A stretch of DNA of 64,000 nt from Bacteroidales bacterium (GTDB lineage: Bacteria > Bacteroidota > Bacteroidia > Bacteroidales > Lentimicrobiaceae): assembly GCA_016705005.1 (NCBI GenBank), contig JADIZB010000034.1:62001-126000 (forward strand), given 5' to 3'. The notes below the pieces were generated by a model. The model was given only the letters and a program-made list of their open reading frames with translations. It was not told the DNA's origin and made no database searches. A program made the position numbers and the translations under genes. Below, piece after piece: positions 8,392 through 17,099 of this stretch; position 1 is the stretch's first letter, and the number at the start of each line of letters is the position of its first letter.

Positions 8392-9957
8392 ATGGGCAGG
8401 CAAATTGCGCAGGTGCTATTTCTGATTTTACCGCTGATCATTTCATGCCGGCAGTCAGTACCTGTTGTGCCTGCCTCTGGCCCTTCAGCTGCCCCTGCCA
8501 AAGTTGCAGACAGGACTTTTGACCAGCCGGTTGTTGTGTTTATATATCCGGATAATCAACGGATTGACAGCATAAAAAGTCAGATCGGTGCTGACCGGTA
8601 TTTTGCCTTGTCGGATCAGAAAGGAGCCGCATTCTCAAAGATCCGAAGACTTGCCGGCAAAGAAAAAGTCAGTACATGGTCAGGTATTACCGGGAAGTAC
8701 AGGTTTAAAACATCTGATGGAACGATGATTGATATCGATCTCGGGACAAGCCGTCAACTCTGGAATCTGATCATGTTCAACGGCAAGGATTCACCGGTAA
8801 TTGTAAATCCCGATGAAGCTCTGCAATTGTTCAAAAAAACATTTAATCTGAAGAAAGAAAGGAAACGAAGTTCATTCAGCAAACCGTCACCTGTTTCTCT
8901 TCCCGGGGATTCTTCCCATTTTCAGACCAGCTTTCCGGATGAACCTTTTGAAATTATTCCCGGAATCAGGGAAACGACCCTCAGGCTCATTGTTTTTCCC
9001 GGTCAGGAGTCACTGCCAATGCGGAATGAATCAGAAAGTATCCGTGTCGTAACCAGCTTCATCAGCCCCAACCGACGGTTCTGGCTGGAATTTGACAACG
9101 ATATGTTTTCAAACACTGACAGGTATTATACGAACGGTGTGGTTCTGGGATATTCGGCACCTGGCCTCACTTCATGGAAAATCAACCGGCTGATGCTGAA
9201 CCGGAACAACAACAGCGTGGTGCATTCGTCCATCAGCCTTCATCATGGCATGTTTACACCCCTCACGACCAAAGAGCCACCACCAATGCATGATGACAGG
9301 CCTTATGCATCGACTCTGTACCTGCGTTACAACCAGGTTTCAGAAGATGCCGATGCCGGAATCATGATTGTAAGTGCAATTGAAGCGGGTATTATCGGTG
9401 ATGCCGCACTGGGACGGTTAATGCAGAAAACCGTTCATTCCGGAATTCCTTCGAACGACGAACCCCAGGGTTGGGAAACGCAGATTAAAAACGACCTGGT
9501 GCTAAATTACGATATCAATTTTCATAAGCAGCTGATAAACAGCAGGTACACCGGAGTTTATGCTGTTGGGAGTATTTCAGCCGGAACACTGTATTCCAAT
9601 GCAACCATGGGAATCAATGCAATAGCAGGAATTTGTCAGACGGGGCTTACGCCCTTGCCTGAGGAATATGATGATTTATCGGCCAGTACCGGAAATTGGC
9701 AATACGGTTTCACGGGAGGTCTTGAGCTGAGAATGGTGGGATATGATGCTACATTGCAGGGAGGATTGTTCAATAAAAATAACATTTACGCATTGAAGCC
9801 CGGCGAAATTGAACGTCTTGTTGCAGCAATGCATATAGGTCTGTTTGCGGGGTATAAAAAATTAGGTCTGAGTATTTCACAATTCTACCTGAGTCCTGAG
9901 TTCAAAACAGGTAAACAACATTTCTGGGGCCGGGTCGGATTGAATTATGGCTGGTAA
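8392..9957 (+). CDS. LpxR-family lipid A deacylase-like outer-membrane protein with lipoprotein N-terminus
   Basis: 521 residues from ATG 8392. A TTG at 8335 would place unrelated residues before the leader. The start gives a lipoprotein signal with cysteine near residue 19 (LPLIISC, then RQSVP). About residues 35-200 form a domain I do not recognise. From about residue 215 the LpxR (DUF2219) pattern is clear: FWLEFDNDMFSNTDRYYTNG, then DDRPYASTLYLRY, then EPQGWETQIKND, and a beta-barrel-like end in FWGRVGLNYGW. LpxR removes the 3'-acyloxyacyl chain of lipid A at the outer membrane; the conserved Asn/Asp near the start of the domain is kept. Family LpxR is usually about 300 residues, so the extra N-terminal part and lipidation are unusual. 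Function is by homology. Confidence 0.8.
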   Translation: MGRQIAQVLFLILPLIISCRQSVPVVPASGPSAAPAKVADRTFDQPVVVFIYPDNQRIDSIKSQIGADRYFALSDQKGAAFSKIRRLAGKEKVSTWSGITGKYRFKTSDGTMIDIDLGTSRQLWNLIMFNGKDSPVIVNPDEALQLFKKTFNLKKERKRSSFSKPSPVSLPGDSSHFQTSFPDEPFEIIPGIRETTLRLIVFPGQESLPMRNESESIRVVTSFISPNRRFWLEFDNDMFSNTDRYYTNGVVLGYSAPGLTSWKINRLMLNRNNNSVVHSSISLHHGMFTPLTTKEPPPMHDDRPYASTLYLRYNQVSEDADAGIMIVSAIEAGIIGDAALGRLMQKTVHSGIPSNDEPQGWETQIKNDLVLNYDINFHKQLINSRYTGVYAVGSISAGTLYSNATMGINAIAGICQTGLTPLPEEYDDLSASTGNWQYGFTGGLELRMVGYDATLQGGLFNKNNIYALKPGEIERLVAAMHIGLFAGYKKLGLSISQFYLSPEFKTGKQHFWGRVGLNYGW

Positions 9958-9999
9958 TGCATAACTCCTGATTCTCCGGGTTGCTTTAATTTATAAACA

Positions 10000-11139
10000 A
10001 TGAATATGATTATCGATTATATAAGATACCTCCTTCTTGCCGGGACTTTTTTGGTTTCAACCATTACTGATGAAACGGATCCGGTAGCTCAGCTCAATGC
10101 ACCTGACTCAACATCGGTTACGCTGTTGTTCGCCGGCGACATTATGCAGCATGGCCCGCAGATTGAAGCGGCATGGAGCGATGCGGATTCAGTCTACAAT
10201 TATCATCCATGTTTCAGCTATGTAAAACCGATCATCTCAGCCTGCGACATTGCCATTGCCAATCTTGAAGTTACCCTGGCCGGAAAGCCATTTACCGGTT
10301 ATCCCCAATTCAGTGCTCCGGATGAACTGGCGATTGCCCTCAGGGATGCCGGATTCGATGTACTTGCAACCGCCAACAACCATTGTTGCGACCGGGGTAA
10401 AAAAGGGCTGATCCGCACAACACAGGTACTTGACAGCATCGGCATGTTAAGAACCGGAACTTTTCGCGACAGTGCTGACCTGAAAGCTCATCACCCGCTT
10501 TTTCTGGAAAGGAACGGCATAAAGATCGCTTTACTGAATTACACTTATGGCACCAACGGATTACCGGTTTACGAACCTACAATTGTTAATCAGACCGACA
10601 GTAGCAGAATAGTCAAAGATCTGAGATCGGCAAGGAAATCCGAAACTGACTTTGTCATTGTCTTTTTTCACTGGGGCAATGAATATCAATCACAGCCCTC
10701 GACAGAACAGGAGGCTTTGGCTGCTTTGTGCCGGAATAACGGGGCTGATGCTGTAATCGGGTCGCACCCTCATGTTATTCAGCCTATGGATTATTCAGCT
10801 CCGGATGAAAAAAATCCAAGGGGACACCTGCTTGTCTATTCCCTTGGCAATTATGTTTCAAACCAGCGCGAGCGTTACAAGGACGGTGGTGCTATGATCG
10901 GTTTTACCCTGACGAAAACATGGAACAGAAAATTGGTTATTAATCCGCAATACCATCTTACCTGGGTAAATACACCTTATGAAGATGGTAAAAAGCAATA
11001 TTTTATTCTTCCTGTTAAGCAGTTTGAACAGGAATCCACCCTCGATACTGTCACAAAGGAAAAACTCAGACAATTTGCTGCAGATTCAAGATTGTTGCTG
11101 AATACTGGTAAAAGATCAGTGCCGGAAGCCCTGAAATAA
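10000..11139 (+). CDS. CapA-family (calcineurin-like) phosphoesterase-fold protein
   Basis: 379 residues. An N-terminal hydrophobic segment (residues about 7-22) probably exports or anchors it. Metal-site motifs are in order: FAGDIM (44-49), NLE (88-90), ATANNHCCDRG (123-132), FFHWGNE (222-228) and GSHPHVI (254-260). These identify the CapA/PgsA group. CapA takes part in poly-gamma-glutamate capsule formation in Bacillus, but no pgsB/pgsC partner is here, and Bacteroidota homologues are of unknown substrate. It follows the LpxR-like gene by 42 bases in the same direction, so the two may be co-transcribed in an envelope-related unit. Confidence 0.85.
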   Translation: MNMIIDYIRYLLLAGTFLVSTITDETDPVAQLNAPDSTSVTLLFAGDIMQHGPQIEAAWSDADSVYNYHPCFSYVKPIISACDIAIANLEVTLAGKPFTGYPQFSAPDELAIALRDAGFDVLATANNHCCDRGKKGLIRTTQVLDSIGMLRTGTFRDSADLKAHHPLFLERNGIKIALLNYTYGTNGLPVYEPTIVNQTDSSRIVKDLRSARKSETDFVIVFFHWGNEYQSQPSTEQEALAALCRNNGADAVIGSHPHVIQPMDYSAPDEKNPRGHLLVYSLGNYVSNQRERYKDGGAMIGFTLTKTWNRKLVINPQYHLTWVNTPYEDGKKQYFILPVKQFEQESTLDTVTKEKLRQFAADSRLLLNTGKRSVPEALK

Positions 11140-11332
11140 GCCACATCAGAACCGCGACCTGATGATGCATTGCAACCTATGCAGACAATTAAGAATAACG
11201 GAATCAGGCTTATCAGCATTTATAAATGAGGGATTCAGCCATGGCAAGTGGCATGATAAGGACAATTCAGGCGTTAAACTGAACGTTGAAAGTCTTCAAC
11301 CATGGGTCAACTCATTAATCCCGGCATATTAC

Positions 11333-14170
11333 TCACTTCCCATCCGCCTTATTCCGGGCATCCTGAATTATTTTATCTGACTCCTGACGGGCTTTAGCCA
11401 TCAGGTTATCTGCCTGCTTCTGAGCTTCAGCAACGAGCTTATCGGCTTTCTCATTGCCTTCCTTCTTCACCTTCTCAGCAGCCTTTTTTGCTCCCAGTTC
11501 AGCAATCGGCCCATTCTTTTTCCCTTCCGAAATCAACTGTTCGGCTCTTTTAACTGATTCCGATTTAACTTTGGAAGCCGATTCGTTGGCGAGTTTCATG
11601 ATATCGTCGGCCTGCTTCTGCGCATCGGCCAGTATTTTCTGAGCCCGTGCGTTGGCTTCTTCAATGTATTTTCCAGCTTCTTCGCGGACTTTGGCTACAG
11701 CCTCCTCCTTTTTCTGCTGAATGGTCTCGGTAATCTGCTGTTTCATATCCTTAAGGGCATCTGAAGCCATATTTTTCAGACTGGTGGTTATCTTAGGATC
11801 GGAAACAGTTCCTCCAATCATCACAGCAACCGGAATTACATCGCCTGCGCTGAAATTCGCTCCTTTTTTATTTGCTTCTCCGATCAGATTGTTCAGCACA
11901 TTGTTGGCAGCCCCGCCAAATTCCGAACGTGGGATAGAAAGCTGCATCACATATTCCATGGTTTCATCAAATGAATTCCATCCTGATATACTGGCTTTGG
12001 TTTTACCCAGTGCAGTTTCGAAAGGTTTGACAAATACCTTTCCATCAACCAGTTCAAAGGAAAGATTGATTTTCTCAATGGCCCATTGCTTTAACTTTTC
12101 AATTTTCAGGGCATCGGCCACTTTCGCGAAGGTATTCACATTGGTAAAGGTGAGAGCAGGCGAGCTCAGTTTACCACCTCCGTTAATGGATGAATAAACC
12201 GGCATCATGGCTCCGTCAAGGGAGGTTTTCATGCTAAACTGCGTGCTGATCTTTCCCGATGCCACTCCGGCAATGGGTGCCAGTTTTTCCATGGTATTAA
12301 AGGTTTTAAAAGCCTTCTGAACATCCACATCCCTGATGTCAAGTTTAAAATCAACAACCGGCATACCAGCAGTTATGGTGGAATAGGTCCCATTTACACC
12401 GATGGATCCGTCAAGTGTATTCATATTCAGATTTTCCAGAGTCATCTGCTGATCCTTAACCCTAAGAACCCCTTTTACATTTTTCAGGTCCATGTTATCG
12501 TAAATCACCTGTCCGAATGAGGCATTCACCATGAATTCAATCCCTGCAGGTATCTCAACAATACCCATAGCGGCTGTGTCAGCGGTTCCGGTAGCACCTG
12601 CCGGCCCGGTCATGAAATCGTTCACATTGAAATAAGCGGAATTCAACTGCATACTTCCCTTCAGGTCTCCCTTATCAAAAAACCAGGCCATTATGTTTTC
12701 CAGTTTTCCACTCACCGAAAGGTCATTCTTCCCGATCATTGCCTTCATCACCGGCAAATCGGCCAGGGCAGGTGAAAGGATGAGTTTCGCCTCGCTGACC
12801 GTAAGTTTTTCAGGAAAGGCAGACGTCTTATAAACTACACCGGTTGCAGACAGTTTACCCTCCGCCATGAACTGATCGTATTGACTGCGTTCGATGGCTG
12901 ATAGCTTTCCCCTGGCCAGGATATCAGCATCGAGCAAGCCCGAGAGTTCATCTCCTTTTTCAAGAGGGTAGAACTTCGCGACATCAGAAAGATTAAGTTT
13001 GCCCTTGATTTTTGTATCAATATACGGATCACTCACAGGTGTGCTGGCATAAAGGCGGATGTCGACCGGGTTGCCTGCCATTTCAAGGTGAAGTTTCCTG
13101 ATGTCAATGATTGTTGCATCAGGATCACCGGTGGCATTGGTGATACCAGCCTGCATGGAGATGTTTTCGACGGTTTCGGGAAGCTCAGGATACCTGAACA
13201 TGGCATCGTCAATATTGACATCAAGCCCAAAACCAGGCATGGTGTTGTCACTGTAAAGCCCTTTCACGAATCCCTTCAGCGACAGGCTTCCTTTGGTCTG
13301 AACACTGGCGAAATCCTTTGCATAAACGGCCGGAATCATCGAAAGAAAGCTGCGGAAATCATTTTTCATGGCTTCAAAGACAATGTCCATGTCGTACCCG
13401 GCTTCAGGCATAGCAAAGTATCCGGCAGCAAGGAGGTCAAGTTCGTTGAGCTTCAGCGAGGCATCGGGGAAAGTAAATTTCCAGGTGTTCAGATCAGCCC
13501 CAATTTTCGACGTCAGACTGGCATTTGCCCTGCTCAGGTACCGCACGCCTTCATAATCAACAGTAAGTTCACCTATTGTGGTTTCCGTGATCAGTTCAGT
13601 TATGTCGGCCGTGAGGTCACCGCTGAGTTCGTGGTTCACCTGTCGGGCAAGAACCAGGGTATTGAGGCTGGCATCGTCATAGATGATGGTGCCGTCGGTG
13701 ATTCTGAAGCTGTGCATGGCAATCCTGAATGGCGTGGAGCTCTCCTCTTCCATTGCAGTGGTTGTGTCGGCTGATGGCTTCATGATGTCCCAGTTGGCCT
13801 TTCCATCCTCAAGTACCCTGAATTTAAACCGGGGACTATCCAGCTTTACTGATTTAACCTCATACTGCGAGCCACCGATAACACTCATCAGGTCAATCGT
13901 CAGTTTTAACTCAGGAATCATCGCCAGGGTATCTTTGGCGAATTCTCCGGATCCGATAACCGACAGATCGGTTAGCCCCAGCGAGAAGTCGGGGAAACTC
14001 CTGAACAGCGACAGGCTTACTCCTTTGAAGTCCAGGGTAGCATTCAACGATTTATTGGCTTCCACTTTGACTGTTTCGACTATTTTTCCTTTAAAAACAA
14101 ACGGGAGCAGGACAATTGCCAATACTATGACCAGCAGTACTATCCCTGAAATTTTTAACGCTTTCTTCAT
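11333..14170 (-). CDS. AsmA-family protein with long coiled-coil C-terminal tail
   Basis: 945 residues. An N-terminal membrane anchor (KISGIVLLVIVLAIVLLPFV) is followed by AsmA-type sequence (SLNATLDFKGVSLSLFRSFPDF, a typical start) and many beta-repeat segments through about residue 800, including the AsmA-2-like C-terminal region near 600-780. AsmA proteins are large beta-groove proteins of the inner membrane implicated in lipid transport to, or assembly of, the outer membrane. The last ~140 residues are a Lys/Glu/Ala-rich heptad-like stretch (EEANARAQKILADAQKQADD, later EAQKQADNLMAKARQESD) that ends in KADGK; this is an addition beyond the usual family. The gene is convergent with the CapA-like gene and reads alone. 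Confidence 0.85.
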   Translation of the reverse strand: MKKALKISGIVLLVIVLAIVLLPFVFKGKIVETVKVEANKSLNATLDFKGVSLSLFRSFPDFSLGLTDLSVIGSGEFAKDTLAMIPELKLTIDLMSVIGGSQYEVKSVKLDSPRFKFRVLEDGKANWDIMKPSADTTTAMEEESSTPFRIAMHSFRITDGTIIYDDASLNTLVLARQVNHELSGDLTADITELITETTIGELTVDYEGVRYLSRANASLTSKIGADLNTWKFTFPDASLKLNELDLLAAGYFAMPEAGYDMDIVFEAMKNDFRSFLSMIPAVYAKDFASVQTKGSLSLKGFVKGLYSDNTMPGFGLDVNIDDAMFRYPELPETVENISMQAGITNATGDPDATIIDIRKLHLEMAGNPVDIRLYASTPVSDPYIDTKIKGKLNLSDVAKFYPLEKGDELSGLLDADILARGKLSAIERSQYDQFMAEGKLSATGVVYKTSAFPEKLTVSEAKLILSPALADLPVMKAMIGKNDLSVSGKLENIMAWFFDKGDLKGSMQLNSAYFNVNDFMTGPAGATGTADTAAMGIVEIPAGIEFMVNASFGQVIYDNMDLKNVKGVLRVKDQQMTLENLNMNTLDGSIGVNGTYSTITAGMPVVDFKLDIRDVDVQKAFKTFNTMEKLAPIAGVASGKISTQFSMKTSLDGAMMPVYSSINGGGKLSSPALTFTNVNTFAKVADALKIEKLKQWAIEKINLSFELVDGKVFVKPFETALGKTKASISGWNSFDETMEYVMQLSIPRSEFGGAANNVLNNLIGEANKKGANFSAGDVIPVAVMIGGTVSDPKITTSLKNMASDALKDMKQQITETIQQKKEEAVAKVREEAGKYIEEANARAQKILADAQKQADDIMKLANESASKVKSESVKRAEQLISEGKKNGPIAELGAKKAAEKVKKEGNEKADKLVAEAQKQADNLMAKARQESDKIIQDARNKADGK

Positions 14171-14534
14171 AAGATAACGGGTATTTGATTCACAGGAGGC
14201 GGACCGGAAACAATGAATAATGTTTTGTTTCCAGCCATTACTATGGTTTGCATTAATAACATTACGATCTGTAAAATGTTGTCCTTTTTACTGGCCGAAT
14301 TCATCACATTTACCAAACAAACAACATTGAAAGATAACCTAATGCTAACCGGGCATTCCGGGGATGAGCGCATACCGATGATCTCACAAATCATATCACT
14401 TGAAAAGCACAGATAAAAACTCCGGTATGAAATCCTGGCAGGGAGATTAACAGCAGATTGCACAGCCATGTTAAAATTATAAAAAGATACAACCTGCAGA
14501 ACAAAAAAACGCCGGAATATCCGGCGTTTTTCAT
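14171..14534. other. Intergenic region between AsmA-like and DUF349 genes
   Basis: This 364-base stretch holds the DUF349 terminator at its right end (14503-14531). The rest probably holds the AsmA promoter, but I found no consensus -7 box. A 100-residue minus-strand ORF across it is not credible. Confidence 0.5.
14503..14531 (-). terminator. Intrinsic terminator of the DUF349 gene
   Basis: An 8-bp stem (ACGCCGGA at 14509-14516, TCCGGCGT at 14520-14527) with a 3-base loop lies just after the stop codon. Read on the minus strand it is followed by a run of seven U from 14509 to 14503. Confidence 0.85.
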
Positions 14535-16826
14535 TTATTGGTTGGCTTCGCGAAGCATCTTCAGTTTTGCTTCGAGCATCTGAAGCTCTTCTTTGGCCTT
14601 GTCGATCTTTTTTTCAAATTCCTGTTTCAACAGGTTTGCTGTTTTCGAATTGGCAAAGAAGCCAATGTTGTTTTCCCAGGTCTTGATTTCATCCTGCAAT
14701 TGCTGGATTTTACCAAGAACAAAACTGCGTTCTTTGCTGATTACCCTCCCGGCATCAGGTGAATCTTTTGCCATCCGTTCAACACGGTTACGGTAATTGT
14801 TGGCCCCCATTGACATGGATTCCATTTTCAGCTTTTCGAAATGTTTGTTGATCAGTAGCCTGAAATCAGCCTGAAGTTTCTCTTTCTCCTTAATGGGAAC
14901 ATGACCGATTTCCATCCACTGGCGTTGAAAATCCTTCAGGGTTTCAACAGCCTGGTTACGGTCATCACCAACTTCAAATTCCTTCACTTTCTCAATCAGG
15001 TCAAGTTTGAGTTTCATATTCTCATCCTCGTGACTTGAAACATTTTTGAAGTATTCTGTCTTGGTTGAAAAAAATTCATCACAGGCGGCCCTGAAGCGCT
15101 TCCAGATACGGTCGCTTTGCTTCCTGGGAACCGGACCTATTTTTTTCCATTCATTCTGCAGGTTGATCAGCTCGCGGCTGGTATTTTTCCAGTCGGTGCT
15201 GTTGCGCAATGATTCAGCCTGGACACACAAGTCGAGCTTCAGGTTGAAATTGTGCATCTGCTGTTCTTTCAGCTTGTTGAAATATTCCTTTTTTGTATTG
15301 AAGAAACCATCAAGCGAAGTTTTGAAACGTGCCCAAATCTCGTTGTTCTGTTTTTTGGGAGCTGGTCCTATGGTTTTCCATATCTTCAGTAATTCAGTAA
15401 TCTGGGCGGTGGTATCCTGCCATGCCTTGATTGAATCACTTTCACCAGCCATCAGCTGTTCTGCTTTTTCACAAAGAATCACCTTGGCGGCATAATTCTG
15501 CTCAAGGCTTTCCTGCATCTCATTGTAGTACTCGCGACGGCGCTCATTGATCTTTTCTGTGGCGCTCCTGAAACGCTCCCATAATTCATCCTTTTTATCC
15601 TGTGGAACAGGGCCCACTTCCTTCCATTCTTCGTGGTACTGCTGAAGCTGTTTGAATGATTTAATGATGGAAGTCTCAAGCAGTAATTCCTCAGCTTTTT
15701 CGCAAAGATGAACTTTCACCTCCAGATTTTTCTTAAGGTCAAGATCCTTAAGCTCCTTGTTTATTTTTACTTTGTCGAAGAACTTCTCAACCAGGAAATG
15801 ATAATTCTGCCATAGGGTGTTAATATCACCTTTGGGAACCATTCCGATAGTTTTCCAGCGTTCCTGAAGTGTTTTAAACTCATCGTAGGTCTTCTTGAGA
15901 GTTTCCTCCGAATTGATGAGCAACTTCAGCTCCTCAAGGATATGGGTCTTTGCTTCCAGGTTTTTCACCTTGACCTTTTCCTGTTCTTCGTTGTATTTTG
16001 CTTTATTCTGCTTATATATGTTAAAGGCTGCTTTGAACCGCTCTTCTATGGCATCGTCCTGCACAGGCTGCACTTCTGCAGCAGTTTCTGCATCCGCATC
16101 GACGTTCACTTCGGCAAGTTTCTGGTAAAGCTCCTGTTTGAACTCCTTATTCAGTTTGAGGAAGGCAATGCGAACCAAACCAACAGCTGCCTTGATGGCA
16201 TTCACATTCGGATCCTTTACAAGGTCTTCAAGTTTATCAACCAGTTGATCGCGGGTAAGACCTTCAAATAAAGCGTTACCTTCTGCAATATGCTCTTCAA
16301 TCTCATCCGACTCATCCTCATCGGCTGGTTCTTCAGCTGTGAGCAGCGAGTCTTCAGCTGCCGGTGCTGGTATTCCGATGATGACATTCTCCTCAGCCAC
16401 AGGTTCTATTTCAACAACCGGTTCTGACTCAGGTTCAGCCAATGGAACCAATTCTTCAACATTTTCAACAAAGGCTTCTTCTTCTGAAACTTCTTCAGCG
16501 GCTATCTCTTCGGCTGATGTAACTCCGGCAACCACCGGAACGTCTGCTTCTGCAATAATCTCTTCAGATTCAGCTTCAACCGGAACCTGTTCTTCTTCTG
16601 CCAGGTGAACCTGCACAGGCATTTCTTCTTCAGCACCAGCAGGAACTTCAGGTTCCACAACAGTTAACTCAGCAGACAAACCTTCATCAACTGCTTCTGC
16701 GGCGACGTCAGCCTGAGCTTCAATAGTTTCAACATTTTCAACCGTTTCTTCAACGGGAAGGGAGTTCTCATCCTGATTGAGGTTTTCATTCTCAGGATTT
16801 TGATTGGACTGGTCTTTCGTTTTCAT
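14535..16826 (-). CDS. DUF349 repeat protein with acidic N-terminal region
   Basis: 763 residues from ATG 16826 (MKTKDQSNQ). An upstream ATG at 16868 would add 14 residues without family character. Residues ~1-180 are Glu/Val/Ala-rich and low in complexity, probably disordered. Five DUF349 repeats follow, each with the pattern W(K)xIGxVP...LWxxFxxxxDxFF: ERWKTIGMVPKGD, EEWKEVGPVPQDK, KIWKTIGPAPKKQ, NEWKKIGPVPRKQ and RQWMEIGHVPIKE. A predicted coiled coil closes the protein (FEKKIDKAKEELQMLEAKLK). No enzymatic motif is seen. DUF349 proteins are cytosolic helical proteins; their function in Bacteroidota is not established. Confidence 0.9.
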   Translation of the reverse strand: MKTKDQSNQNPENENLNQDENSLPVEETVENVETIEAQADVAAEAVDEGLSAELTVVEPEVPAGAEEEMPVQVHLAEEEQVPVEAESEEIIAEADVPVVAGVTSAEEIAAEEVSEEEAFVENVEELVPLAEPESEPVVEIEPVAEENVIIGIPAPAAEDSLLTAEEPADEDESDEIEEHIAEGNALFEGLTRDQLVDKLEDLVKDPNVNAIKAAVGLVRIAFLKLNKEFKQELYQKLAEVNVDADAETAAEVQPVQDDAIEERFKAAFNIYKQNKAKYNEEQEKVKVKNLEAKTHILEELKLLINSEETLKKTYDEFKTLQERWKTIGMVPKGDINTLWQNYHFLVEKFFDKVKINKELKDLDLKKNLEVKVHLCEKAEELLLETSIIKSFKQLQQYHEEWKEVGPVPQDKKDELWERFRSATEKINERRREYYNEMQESLEQNYAAKVILCEKAEQLMAGESDSIKAWQDTTAQITELLKIWKTIGPAPKKQNNEIWARFKTSLDGFFNTKKEYFNKLKEQQMHNFNLKLDLCVQAESLRNSTDWKNTSRELINLQNEWKKIGPVPRKQSDRIWKRFRAACDEFFSTKTEYFKNVSSHEDENMKLKLDLIEKVKEFEVGDDRNQAVETLKDFQRQWMEIGHVPIKEKEKLQADFRLLINKHFEKLKMESMSMGANNYRNRVERMAKDSPDAGRVISKERSFVLGKIQQLQDEIKTWENNIGFFANSKTANLLKQEFEKKIDKAKEELQMLEAKLKMLREANQ

Positions 16827-17018
16827 CAGGAATTCAAATGAATGATTAATAATAGGTTGAGTAAGCATTCCTCACACATCCGGATCTTAATCCACTGCCG
16901 GTTTTTTCATTTATAAAAATAGATTTTCCGGGAAAGGCTTTCAGGCCGGTAACTTATGGAGGCAGGATTTAAACTGTTTATATTTCAGTTGTTTGGGTTC
17001 TCAATAATTTCAGGGAGG

Positions 17019-17026
17019 CAAAGGTA
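17019..17026 (-). promoter_or_regulatory. Candidate -7 element for the DUF349 gene
   Basis: CAAAGGTA on the plus strand reads TACCTTTG on the minus strand, fitting TAnnTTTG. It lies about 190 bases before the chosen start. A TTG occurs 14 bases further upstream, shorter than the usual spacing. Confidence 0.4.
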
Positions 17027-17099
17027 ATAATATTTTTCTGCAAGTTCACATCTTTAAGCCATTTCCATAAGAATAAATGACTTCCATCAATTACATCAT

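Noticed and set aside
14167..14469. Minus-strand ORF of 100 residues upstream of the AsmA-like gene
   Set aside because: It has unusual composition, no recognisable motif, and runs into the AsmA start region; it is more likely non-coding.
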